In this document: positions 1 to 10,821 of the stretch, in pieces | How the letters are laid out: each line of letters begins with the position of its first letter | How positions within the stretch are numbered: position 1 is the stretch's first letter | Source: Ichthyophonus hoferi | Taxonomy: Eukaryota; Opisthokonta; Ichthyosporea; Ichthyophonida; Ichthyophonidae | DNA: 29,006 nucleotides | Direction of reading: 5' to 3' | NCBI GenBank assembly: GCA_002751075.1 | Contig: NAOQ01000377.1 | Span: 36,970 to 65,975, forward strand | Notes under the pieces: generated by a model | The model's input: the letters and a program-made list of their open reading frames with translations, nothing else | Database searches by the model: none | Told to the model about the DNA's origin: nothing | Position numbers and translations under genes: made by a program

Positions 1-121
1 CCCACACTTACTAGTCTTATGTGTTCTACAAGCTCCCGAGGTCTTTAACCAATCATTTGGCTGGATAGTCCTGTGGTATGTGAAGGGCTCCCTTGTTGCA
101 GAATCTTATATAACACAATAA
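1..121. other. Possible end of a neighbouring gene at the window edge (unassigned)
   Basis: Three readings are open here and I cannot choose between them. On the plus strand one frame runs from base 2 to a TAA at 119-121 and encodes a hydrophobic stretch (includes FGWIVLWYVKGSLV). A second plus frame follows an acceptor-like ..TTACTAG at 9-14 and stops at a TAG at 66-68. On the minus strand a frame is open through to a GTAAGT-like donor near base 10. A gene on the plus strand would converge on TXNL4B, whose stop lies at 238. I recognise no family. The interval is cut by the window, so this entry only flags possible coding sequence. Confidence 0.25.
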
Positions 122-237
122 CAAAAACTTAAGGTCAGCTTCACCCTAGCTACCATATACCAAGTAATTACAGGTTTTTCAGACCTGTTGAGAATGAGTC
201 TTACAGATAATGAGATGGCAATACATAGTAGACTGTC

Positions 238-2246
238 TTAGATGTCTTGGAATATCAACGTATATTTGGGCACATTTTCCCTGGGTATGGGACTGGTGAC
301 TATTAGTTTCCCCCTCTGGGCACCTCGGCACATCACTTCCACCTGATAGGGGCATAAGTATACTATAAGGACATGGCTGAATAACCACTGAAAACATATA
401 CCAGAGCTGTTGAACATGAGGTATTTTTTGGCTGTCCCACTATGCCATCTTCATATACAAGAATATATAGCAATTGTACCAAACGAAGGTTATAAGTATC
501 TCCAAGTTATAATACCAGTGATCATATCTTCATCATATAATAATTACAACTTGCAATCCTTGGTTATATTTAAAAACATGTACAAGGTAGCTAAAGCTAT
601 ACAATCCCAGTGACCCGAGGTCTTAAGCTGGTACCTATAGCTCTAGAAAGTAACTACACTCCAATCACACTGAATAGTATAAGACCAAGAAGCTGCCAGA
701 TACATGTACACACCTGGGAAATAATGTTCTCAAATCTCTTTTGTATGTGAGTCCGTGCATATATACATATAGCCTATAACCTATAACCTATAGCATACTC
801 TGTCACAACCACTCTATTCATACAGTTCAATCTTCCATCATGTGTGAATTTTGATGATTAGATTTGTGGCAGTATTCTCATATTAGGCTCGCCCTCTATG
901 GCACAGCTAAAAAGCAGCACTGATAGTAGAGCATAGCTTAATATTCTCCCACGCAAAGGGAGACACTGCTAAGACTGACTTCAGCACCATTGTAAATTAC
1001 AACAATTGACCCATATAAAGACCATGTTACCCCATTATTGCCAATCAAAGCTGTCGGCAAGAGCAGAAAGCCATGACATTAGACCACACATTACACTAGC
1101 ACTTACTAGGTCAATCAGGTCCTGTTTGGTACGAAAGCAGCCAATCCACTTGGTATGGTCCTCCGTCCTATTCAAGGTATCACCCTCTATTAGAAAGAAA
1201 CCAACAATACTCTACCTTCTTACTATAGAGTAATACCCCTATATATATCCTAGCTCAAGTAGCATTACAGTCCTTTCCAATATACCTGGCCCCTACTGTA
1301 CTATACAACAATCCTCCCTTCTATCCACTTATACACAGAGTTCTGTGTTATTGTTAGCCTTGCATCGTTTTTTGGGCTGCCCTTTGGGACTAACAAGTCA
1401 GAGGACTTAGATTATTAGGAGGTTTGCAACACCTCGTCAACAAAGGCTTACCCAAACATGTAAAACAAAAAATAAAAAAAATGGTGGAAGAAGAAAAAAA
1501 ACAGAGTGATAATTTACTAAATAATACTAAGGTAAGTAGGTAGGTCCCATGGGTTGAAAAGAAGAAGGGGAAGTAGGATAGGGGAGACAAATTAGACCAC
1601 ATACAATAGGAACATACCCATAGTCACACTTCATATGCTGTCCGTTGTAGAAAAATATAAGGGAAGGTATGATGGTTATATCAAAATAACTGGTATATAC
1701 CGGTACATTGTCCACATCTACAGTGTAAAACTCCGCCATACGTGACAAAAGTTCTGCAGTCTTGCCCAGCTGCAAGCACGTTATTGTAAGGTCAATTGCT
1801 AAGAAAAGGACCAATGTATATAATAGCAGGTGTATGTGTGTGTGCGTATATCGCCTCTATTTGTACTTTTGTACGTGTATACCCTTTTTAACAATTGCCA
1901 CCACTATACCCATCCCCGTCTCTGCCTTAGTATACCTTCCCGTATACACCCACCATCCCCCTGCCTTTCAATGGAGTAAGACAGGGTAGAGTGTCATAAC
2001 GGCCTAACGTATTTTGGCCAGCCAGGTAGTTCTTGTGCGCACATGAATCATTCACACCCTTACACATAACAATAGAAAATAAAACTATATTGAGTGGAGT
2101 TATCCTACCATGTTATCTAGTTCCATGCACACACTATCTGTGTCCCTGCCAAACCTCAGCACCACTAACTTATCCTCCGTATGACGTATAACTGTGTCTA
2201 TTTCTCGCTTGGTGTTCAACGCAGGAACAAATAAAGCCGAATTCAT
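238..2246 (-). CDS. TXNL4B: TXNL4B, Dim1-like thioredoxin-fold spliceosomal protein (4 exons, 151 aa)
   Basis: Exons, in order of transcription, are 2246-2109, 1769-1618, 1167-1107 and 342-238. All introns are GT-AG, phases match (0, 2, 0), and the coding sum is 456 nt, giving 151 residues; human TXNL4B has 149. Exon 1 gives the N-terminal helix and first strand (VVLRFGRDTDSVCMELDN). Exon 2 carries VDVD (63-66), VYTSYFDI, the cis-proline region IIPS (Pro81) and FFYNGQHMKCDYG. Exon 3 carries DHTKWIGCFRTKQDLIDL. Exon 4 carries CRGAQRGKLIVTSPI and the terminal KYTLIFQDI. This matches TXNL4B (DLP/DIM2) rather than the U5-15kD protein TXNL4A. As known for the Dim1 family, there is no CXXC redox motif. 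The protein is nuclear and implicated in pre-mRNA splicing through PRPF6. The gene is complete, shares a promoter interval with HOOK, and shows no damage. Confidence 0.95.
773..792. repeat. Short tandem CCTATAA repeat
   Basis: About three copies of a 7-base unit lie in the long third intron of TXNL4B (343-1106). They belong to the same CTATA-type low-complexity style as the HOOK introns. No other structure is apparent in this intron. Confidence 0.6.
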
Positions 2247-2772
2247 TCTCTCTTGGTGTGGCTGGTAGACATAATCTGTTAGTGCTTGCAGTTAGATAGC
2301 TAATAAGGAAATAATTGCTTGCTCCTAGTAGGACTTGACAAAGCCTCCTATATATACCATATACCTTGGTTATAGGTTGTATACTCCACCTACTCGTCTA
2401 CTTACCCTCTATCTAATATATATGTATAGTAAGTATACTATGTACTTTATCTACCTACATCACCGTAAAGCCATTAACCTCTAGAGTTAGTAAGTTACCA
2501 ATATACAATCGGAGATATCATTGGTGAATTAATGATTGGAATGTGCGATCTAACTGGATGCCTGCAGCCTAGTGGCTAGATTAACGGAGTACTGAAATAT
2601 TATTTTAACGTTATAGATTAGAATAACACAAACGAAAATAGTAAGGAAGGGGCTATAACCCTATATATTATATCCTGTTTATCTTGCCTGCTCGGTCACC
2701 ACTGTAATTGTTCTTATTCGTTCAAGGCTGCCCTGCCTTGGTACACTTTCCTCTCTGGGGCTACTAGGCAAT
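2247..2772. promoter_or_regulatory. Shared divergent promoter interval of TXNL4B and HOOK
   Basis: The two start codons face away from each other with 526 bases between them, so both promoters and both 5' untranslated regions must lie here unless undetected 5' exons exist elsewhere. The interval has AT-rich parts with TATA-like strings (2344-2430, 2660-2675). I could not pick a convincing TATA box, initiator or known factor site. The assignment rests on gene geometry. Confidence 0.5.
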
Positions 2773-5700
2773 ATGGGGGACGAGACAGCTGAGAGCCTTC
2801 TGCGCTGGGTAGGACAGTTGGACCTACTATTACTATTAACACACACTATTAACATTTATTGTTGCTTTGGTTCTTTGACTCTTTTTTGTGTTTTCTTCCT
2901 TTCACTATTTCTCTCTTTTCTATTTATTTTTCTTTTCCGTTTTATCCGAGGTTGTTTTCCTGTATCTAGTGGTTAGCTCTTTCTCCCCACTCTTCCTGCC
3001 CCATTGAATATATAACCCTCCCCTCCCCTTGGTATTCATCAGTTGCTACTATTTATGAGGGCAAGTGCTCATAAGCCGGGTTATATGTATTTCCTCATTT
3101 ATATGTTTATTTTTTCCTGCTTGTATATACTATTATATGTTGCACACACGCCTAGGAAGGTATACTGACACGATAACGGTGTGTTTGTTTAGACACAGAA
3201 TAATCTTTTCTCTGCTTTTTTTTCATTTTTTTTTTTCAGGGATGCATATATGCTTACTTATGAGCGGGTTTATTGTGAGGTCTATATATAAATTCTTGCT
3301 TACAATGACGTCTATGGCACATATGGGGGAGGGTGTTGGCTTGCAGTATGACCTTGTACAGCTATAGGCTGATTAGCCTGTGTGCCTATATTCGTGTCCA
3401 GACCTACACTCCATGGGCTGCTATATCTCCCTCCCTCTTCTCCTCCTTGGTTAAGTTGTAAGCAAGATGTTCCTTCTGATATTGGCTGCCCCTATAGATT
3501 CAGCAGTTTAAAAATATCAGCGAGCCAGTGACAGACTGGACTGACGTTAGTGATGGTGTAGCCCTCTATGAAATCATGGCTGAAATGTAAGCTTAGCACT
3601 GGTAGGATAGGATAGCAGTTGGTATGATGTGGCTCATGCATACGGGGAAGGTGTGCATGTAAGAGGGGTGTGCTATTAGCTAGACTAGGGGACTAGTCAT
3701 AGGAGGTATATAGGATATAGGATATAAGATATAGTACATAGTATATAGTATATGGTATATAATGCATAGTAGATAGTCTATAATGTATGATATATAGTGT
3801 ATAGGATATAGTATGCAGGTGGCGACTACTATATATAACATGGCCTCTATTCCAGGCAGTAGGCCATGTATGTCTTAGATAAAGAGTCTATAGATAAAAG
3901 GGTAGAGTGTATTGAAGACTATAGGACCACATATACCACCAATCATATGATTAGGTTTATTGCATGTGACTATGATTGACCAATTGAGTCTGCAGTGAGC
4001 CAAGACTATTCGACAAGGCCCTCCTGAAATATGGCGTGCGAACCAATGCCAGGCTTAGGATGACTAATGTTAGCAGACTATTGAACTCTCTGCTAGACTA
4101 CTATGCAGAGGTTAATATCCTTCATAGGAATAGCATAGTACTATAAACTATACTTTGTTATAGCAATATCTACTATAGGGTATATACCTAACACTATACT
4201 CTATACTATGAGATATATACCTAACGCTACACTATGTTATAGTAATATTTACTATAGGGTATGGCATCTGCCTCCGTACTGACGCACAACGCTTTGTTAT
4301 TTATCTGCTCTTTCTCTCCCTCTTCCTCCTTGTTTTAATATTACACATACCCCTTCTCTATACATACGGCTTTCTTTGCAATCTTGCACTCCTCATCTTT
4401 CCCTTTCTTGCTAATGCTCACTCTCCACCTTGGTCTTCCCTATTCTTCTACGCTCTCTTTCTATCAGGAATTCTCCCAAAGTGCTGAGGCTCTAGAGGTG
4501 CCTGATGCAGCCAAGGTGGCTACAGGGGTACACACAGAGGATACAGTTCTGTTGGCTAAGTTGGTCTTAGGGGCGGCGGTATTCTCAGCCCGCAAAGAAG
4601 GTGAGTACTGGTATAAGGTATTTCTGGTGAATCAATTATTGCTTAGGTATTCCTATATGAAAATATGGATATGCTTGCCTGTTCTTTTAATATTTTTGGT
4701 AGGATCCCATTTACCAGCCATGGCCATGCAGTCTACCTGACAGGCCACAGAACTAGGTTATTAGAAAGAAACACTGCTAGGCTATTAGAGAGAGCCAAAG
4801 TTAAAATAGGGCGGCCAACTGATAGTGATAGTAATAGTCATAGATATCCTAGTGACCCTACTTGCAGTCATTGCCTGATTAGCCTCTTCCCTTCTAGAGT
4901 ACATTGCTGCCATTCTCCGCCTGGATGAGCCCATCCAGATTGCCCTTATGGCTGTTATCCAACAGGTGTGGTATATATGTGTATATTAATTAATAGTGGT
5001 GTGTGGTATATATATATATACTAACCCATGGTGTATGATAGATGATGGCTAGGTACCCAGCTCTAATGGTTGCCAGTAGTACTGAAGGTGACCCTTCCCC
5101 TGCATGCAGATATATGTGGACATGTACATTGATGAAATACATGATTACGCACACACACGCATATATATGCCTGCCAGTTTCTTCCTTCTCTGCCCTATGT
5201 TTCATGTCCGTCCATATTCCTCTCTTTTTTTTCTTCCCTACCCTCCACCCACTTAGCGTAAACCCATTTCTGTGGATGGTTAAGAAGTAAAGGGAGTGGG
5301 CTAATGGGTAGGAAGGCGTCTCTGACAGGACTGAAATGGGGGTAGGGCCTGAAGGGACACACAGCCATGATTTACTACACAGTGAGGGTCAGGTGAGCCT
5401 ACCGTGGGAATGAGGTATGAGTGGGTTGGGCAGGGGATAGGGACTGACTGCAGCAGGGACAGGCTATAGGGTTGGAGATGGAAGAGCTTCGCACAGCCCT
5501 GGCCGCAGCCAGGGAAGACCTTCAGAGAGAGAGGCAAGAGGTAGCCCACCTACAGGAGACGGTACACATCCTACAGGGTAGGTACAGCACCTTACTGTTG
5601 GTGTGCCGGGGGGGAAGAGAAGGGCCTGACCGCATTGCTTGCAGGTGAAAAACAAGTTGCGGATGCCCGAATCAAAAGCCTAGAGAACTATGAAGACGAA

Positions 5701-8700
5701 GACACGCCCTCGGGAAAAGTCCTGGTAGGTGTATGTATGCCTGTATGTTCTGCCATAAAATTTCATGCTTGGACCACCCTTTACATAGTTTAGGTGTGTG
5801 AAGCGACTTGCCATATGGGTCCGTTTTGTAGGTTTAGGTTGACATATATGCTATCTTTGTACATGTTAGGGCTACATTAACTCGGCTCTCTTCTCTGTGC
5901 GAGAAAAGGTTTAACGACAACACATACCATGATTTGAGAATAACCCATGTATGAGTTCTAGATATTATCTGACTTGTGGTTGTGTATTGCCTCTAGACCG
6001 AAGTGCGAACCACCTGTACCCAGCTAGAAGAGAGGCTATTTTCTATGGAGAGTGATAGAGATATGCACAGACGAGAATGCCACACCTTGAAACAAGAGTT
6101 GGAGGACTTAAAACGGAAGGTAGGTAAGGCCTGAAGGCTAGCACTGTGCTATAGTATATAAGATTAAAGCACACTAGTATATAGGATTACACTACACTAG
6201 TATATAGTATATGGTACCATAGGGCCCTAACCAACACTGTGCTATAGTATATAGTATCACAGGAGACAGCTGAACAGGCCTTGCAGTACCGTGACGAAGG
6301 GGACCTTCTACGGCGGGAAGCAGAAAGGGTACCTATACTGGAGAAGGCCCTGGAAGTGTGCAAGGCCAAGGTAGGGGGTATAGCCACTACGTTATCTATA
6401 TCTATACTGCCCTCCCCGTTCTTGCATACCCGCATACTTCTATATATCCCTCAGGGCACACTTTGGCGCACACTTTGGCGACTGCATATTTCCATATACA
6501 TGTATGCGTATGTATGGCTACGTGCAAATAACAGTTAATAACTGTTGATATCTATTATCTTCTCAACTTAGAAATGAATGATTATGTATGCTTTAATAGC
6601 TGGCCACCCAGTTATCTGGCGATCCATATTGAAATTTTTTTCTTGACTGGTAATGACCCGTGTGTAATTAAAAGCTTGCCACCACATAGCCTGGTGGGTG
6701 TGCTGGTATATTTTATTTGCTATATATTTTTACACATTGGCCCCCTATTTCGCCTTGTGTAGCCTAGCTTGAAGGGTTGGCAGGACCATACAGTTAATAG
6801 GTGTTGACAGGGCTATATAGTAGGTATTGGTAGCGCTATATAGTAGGTGTTGACGGAGGGGATATAGATTCAGGACATGGCCGCACTGAAGCTGCAGGTG
6901 GAAGATTTAGAGAAAGCTAACGCTATGTATATAGAGAGGTCATTAGAGTTAGAGGTGAGTAAGCATGTACTTGTGGTGTGATTATTTGAAGTTAAATAGG
7001 GCTAGTGTTACTATATAAGTTTCATATAGAGTTAGGTAGGATAAAAGACTGTCCACTGTACATGTGGTGCCTGGGCCTGACATACATTATGATTGGCCCC
7101 ACCTGCTCTGCTTCATTCTCACTCACATGATTTATATCCTATCACATATAGGATCAATTGCGTAGAGTCGAACAGCAACGAGACCACCTGGACAGTGAAC
7201 GACTGAACGTGGTATCATTGACAGAGGACCAGTGTAGTATGGCACTAGATTTGAAGCAGGTGGGTTAGGGCTATGTGTTATGTATTAAGTAGTGCACAAT
7301 ACATGCATGCTATGACCATCTTCCTATACTGTTCTATACATATTCTTGGGGTTTCTTGGCAGTGTAAGTAGAATAGATACACTATGGCTGACCTGGGGCC
7401 ATACAGGCACTCGAACTGGTCAAGGATCTGAAGAAGCAGCGTGATTGTCAAGAGAGCAATCGGCTGGAGCAAGAAGATCTGATTAGATCACTGAAGGACC
7501 ACATCCATAATATGGAAGATAGCAGCATAGTGACTGCAACTTCAGGTAACTCCTCTCCCTCCCTTCCTTCCTGTCTGGCCACTGGCAATGTGCTTGTGTG
7601 TAGGGCAACCACCTCTGGTGTTATTAGGTGCATGGTGCTGATTGTCTGATGGTACCATAGGCTCCAGGTCACCCTCGAGTTTGTTGAGTGTACAACTGGA
7701 TGGAGATAGGGTAAGTAGTTAGCTCGCTATCTATCCCTATATGAGAGGCCTGTATAGCTGTGGACCTTGGAGGAGCCAGAGCGTGCAGTAAGGTTTATAA
7801 TTTAGAGAGATGATAATAGAGGCTGAACCAAGATAATACACAGGGGAAAATTAACCAACTAGAGAGAGAGATATCTGTTTTACGAGCAAAGTGTCAAAGG
7901 CTGGAGGAAGAGATGGCCGGGGCTGAGAGAAGCCCGTCCATAATCTTAAATGGTATGTATTATATTAGGGGAGGTATGACCTGGACAGATGGGGGACTGG
8001 GGGACTATACAGTCATTGACGACAATGGGCAGAGCACAAAGGGGCAGGTGGAGACAATGGCATGAACGACATGGCAAATGGTAGCAGACTTCTAGAGGTC
8101 CAGCAACAACTGGCTGATATGACTAATCAATACAACAAGATCTTGGCTGAGGCAGGGTATGTATAGCCATTATACTGGAAAATAACTGGTATAGGAGGTG
8201 AAATAGGAGATGTATGACTGGTTGGTACTGAAGGCCAATGCTCTGTCTGCCCTAACATATATGATTGTACTGACCCCTGACTGCAGCCGAGTGACATTGA
8301 TATGTGGCTATGCGTCTAGTTGTATTAGTTGGTGTTCTCGATTATTTTTTATTGTTGATGTATCTAGATCTATGGAGCTAGCATGTGGTTCCTTATGTAT
8401 ATAATGCGAATATTGTACCCACACATATACATGCCAACCCAGGACCTATGACCTTAGTGTGTTATGTTGTGACCCTGACGCCATACTGATGACAGGCCAT
8501 GGCGGGTGGGATGGGGTAGGGGCAAAGAGGCAAAGGAAGTGGAGTACTTGGGCCAGGTCAACGGACTTCTAATGGAAAATCGACAGCTGATTAGTGAGAA
8601 TGGCCAGTGGAAGGAGGACTTTGACTTGCTTACCATGAAGCATCAAGAGCTAAAGGGAACCTATACCAGTTTAAAGGAAGGATTTTCCCTGCTACAGACG

Positions 8701-9782
8701 GTGGGTGGGTCAAGAAGTGTGAAGGGATAGACATGGGGCCTCCGCCGTCATATCCCAGAGCATGGCTTTTATTTTGTCTCTCCCCTTTTTGTTTATTTTT
8801 TTTTGTCTTCAATTAGTAGAGTTAGTCCTCGGCCTAATGCTCTTCCCTCCACAGAGTCTCAGAGGTTTGTCTGTTAGCACTGTGTGGTTGGCTTCATAGA
8901 TATATATACTGCAATGGGATTGTCTGAATTAACCATTTACTATGTACAGCGCTTCCAGAAGTTCCAACAACAAGGGATAGATGGTAGCATCCAGCAACAC
9001 CTGCAGCGATTACAAAACCAGCTGCTAGAGAAGGATGCTGAACTGCATGCTTTCAAGGTAGGAGGTCGTAGATATGGTGGTGATAAGGGGTGGTGTAGCG
9101 TGTGCTTCATGTTTTCAACATGAATGCGCAGGATGGAGGGATGTTGAAATTTGTATATTGGATATCATCTGTGTATGGTAAAAATAAGATTTGCGATTGT
9201 TACGATGTGGGCAAAGCTAGAGTGGACCTTGTACACCCATAGATAGACTAGCTGCCACTAGGTGTCTTTCTAGGAGGGCTGATATGGCATGCATGCAGGC
9301 AGCCGTTGAGGCTAAAGAGGCACTTTGGATGAGGGAGCAGCAGTTAGTGGCCACAGCGGTTTACAGCCAAGGCCTAGATATCCAGAGAATGGCCATGGCT
9401 GAGCGCCTACCCGGAAAAGAGTAAGAAAAGCCTCCTACCTATTTCCTTCTCATCACAGGATGGAATACTGTTAGTAACAACAATATATATGCATATGGTT
9501 ATCCTTATTTACCCCTTTCTTTCTTCCTTATTGTTTACATCTCTTAACTGTGGATGTCTTTACCATTGTATATATTTAGATGGATGATATATTAAACGCA
9601 AGAAGGCATATCATATAGTACGTAAGCTGTGCAATGTGGAGTCTAATGTGTTGGGCCACAGAAGGGGCAAGGTGTCGCTGCTTACCACCCAGCGCAAAGC
9701 TGAAGCTAGAAACTACTACACACAGTACCAGACTGAGCCTCCTAATATAGAACCGTTGGAGCGTTACAGCCCGACGACTTAA
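2773..9782 (+). CDS. hook: HOOK-family microtubule/dynein adaptor (19 exons, about 662 aa)
   Basis: Exons: 2773-2808, 3504-3586, 3996-4110, 4468-4600, 4898-4965, 5463-5577, 5645-5724, 5997-6119, 6263-6370, 6874-6954, 7152-7259, 7407-7545, 7661-7710, 7844-7952, 8048-8156, 8520-8700, 8950-9057, 9299-9420, 9662-9782. Introns are GT-AG, phases agree throughout, and the sum is 1989 nt. Residues 1-145 form the HOOK (calponin-homology-like) domain: SLLRW, DVSDGVALYEIMAEI, NVSRLLNSLLDYYAE, LAKLVLGAAVFSARKE, then the helix ending MAVIQQ. In HOOK proteins this domain binds dynein light intermediate chain. Residues 146 to about 590 are coiled coil, opening with LENYEDED, the counterpart of LDGSFDDPN. 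Residues 594-619 (REQQLVATAVYSQGL..MAERL) match the conserved C-terminal segment, followed by a basic tail. Family members are about 650-730 aa. HOOK1, 2 or 3 orthology cannot be decided. The least certain points are the acceptor of exon 6 and alternative acceptors for exons 15 and 16. Confidence 0.95.
3704..3817. repeat. Degenerate TATAGGA/TATAGTA array in HOOK intron 2
   Basis: More than a hundred bases are built from variants of TATAGGA and TATAGTA, such as GGATATAGGATATA followed by AGTATATAGTATATGG. This is an imperfect microsatellite with no coding content. Confidence 0.75.
4156..4262. repeat. Imperfect tandem duplication, period 79, in HOOK intron 3
   Basis: A 28-base unit beginning TGTTATAG and ending ACTATAGGGTAT occurs at 4156-4183 and again at 4235-4262, with two mismatches. 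TATATACCTAAC also recurs between the copies. This fits a local duplication of about 79 bases. Confidence 0.7.
6142..6253. repeat. Direct repeat pair in HOOK intron 8
   Basis: The 19-mer CACTGTGCTATAGTATATA occurs exactly at 6142-6160 and 6235-6253. The second copy ends just before the exon 9 acceptor at 6261-6262. The interval between them carries further ACTAGTATATAG units. The result is an intron made almost wholly of repeats. Confidence 0.75.
6800..6853. repeat. Short tandem repeat, period 23, before HOOK exon 10
   Basis: GCTATATAGTAGGT occurs at 6812-6825 and 6835-6848, with the neighbouring GGTGTTGAC also repeated at 6800 and 6846. It lies just upstream of the exon 10 acceptor at 6873. 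Confidence 0.65.
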
Positions 9783-9997
9783 CCTAATATGTAATATGCC
9801 GACCAATGTTGATGGAAGAGTTTAAAAGACACCCTAGTTACAGGATTTGAAATAGAATTAAGCGGAAGGACCTATTACATACAGCATAGCAGGCAGACTA
9901 TTCAGAATGAATCTCCTTATATTTTCAACCACAATATTCAACTTAAGTCTATCATTACGATGGTGTAATTAGGATCTCATGGCGCAAAAAAATACCA

Positions 9998-10003
9998 AAT
10001 AAA
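9998..10003 (+). other. Candidate poly(A) signal for HOOK
   Basis: AATAAA lies 216 bases downstream of the HOOK stop codon on the same strand and is the first canonical hexamer after it. Distance and sequence fit; there is no direct evidence of use. Confidence 0.4.
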
Positions 10004-10741
10004 TAGAAGCTGTCGATGAAACGCAAGGAAATAAAAGAATATATGTACCTATATCTAGCTGCCATGACAATAATTCTATGCCTTATGAGGTCATAGGTGT
10101 AATGGGGTATAGTATTTCTTGGTTGGTAATTAATAGCAACCATGGTAGTATATCTTATATTAATCATGCATCCCTTTGAACTGATCACATGGCCTTAGGT
10201 TACTTACTATATTAGGCTTTGTATACATACAACCAGCACAAATTTTACCTTAACAAGGCTAATACTATAATGGGTATCGACTTTTCTTGCTAAAGCAGAT
10301 AACCAATGATAACATTTGGATTATTTGTAGTGTATCGAAATGCAATACTTTGCTGCTTGTACTCGATCCAAACTTATTCTGGTTGAACGAACTAACATAT
10401 CATACATAATAAAGTTGAGTCATTGGCTGGCCAGTGACTAATATTCACACCAGTCAAGTATTATTTATTTATGCTTTAGATACCATGTGGAAGATATTAG
10501 AGTGTCACCTCTTCCTAATATATATCACTAACAAACCCAATTTGTACCACCAAGGCAGTTTATTTCCGTTATGGAGGCATTAGTAGATAGGTCATTGGCA
10601 CCTAGCTGTGTCTCGTGCCAAATACAGCAGCGACAATACTCGCCAAGACTCTCACTATAATCTCATAGCCCCCGGGTGGATAGATAGACTAGCTTAATTA
10701 AGAACATACTAGGGGTGCATAAGACCAAGAACTACAGGTAA

Positions 10742-10747
10742 TTTATT
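10742..10747 (-). other. Candidate poly(A) signal for SNRPC
   Basis: Reading the minus strand, AATAAA occurs 75 bases past the proposed U1-C stop at 10822-10824. This close spacing supports the placement of the last U1-C exon. Confidence 0.5.
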
Positions 10748-10821
10748 TATGGTGTCCTAAAATGCATTCATGCCTTGGGTATTCCGAGCAGCCACCATGG
10801 TCTGGGCTACAGTATGATCAT

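Larger units (their letters stand above)
9783..10821. other. Convergent intergenic interval between HOOK and U1-C
   Basis: About 1 kb without a recognisable exon on either strand. It contains the 3' untranslated regions of both genes, AT-rich sequence and the two candidate poly(A) signals listed separately. The short open frames here show no family resemblance. Confidence 0.6.

Noticed and set aside
883-906. An alternative last exon for TXNL4B after acceptor TTTTTAG, encoding LCHRGRA and a stop
   Set aside because: It fits phase and at first looks like the CRGA motif, but exon 342-238 restores the whole conserved C terminus (RGKLIV...FQDI) in the same phase. The short exon is most likely a coincidence.
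2773-2976. 67-codon open frame starting at the HOOK ATG
   Set aside because: Only the first 12 codons are exon 1. The rest is a T-rich intron read-through with no HOOK similarity, and exon 2 at 3504 continues the domain.
9576-9806. 76-codon minus-strand open frame
   Set aside because: It is the antisense shadow of HOOK exon 19, which reads on the plus strand with correct phase.
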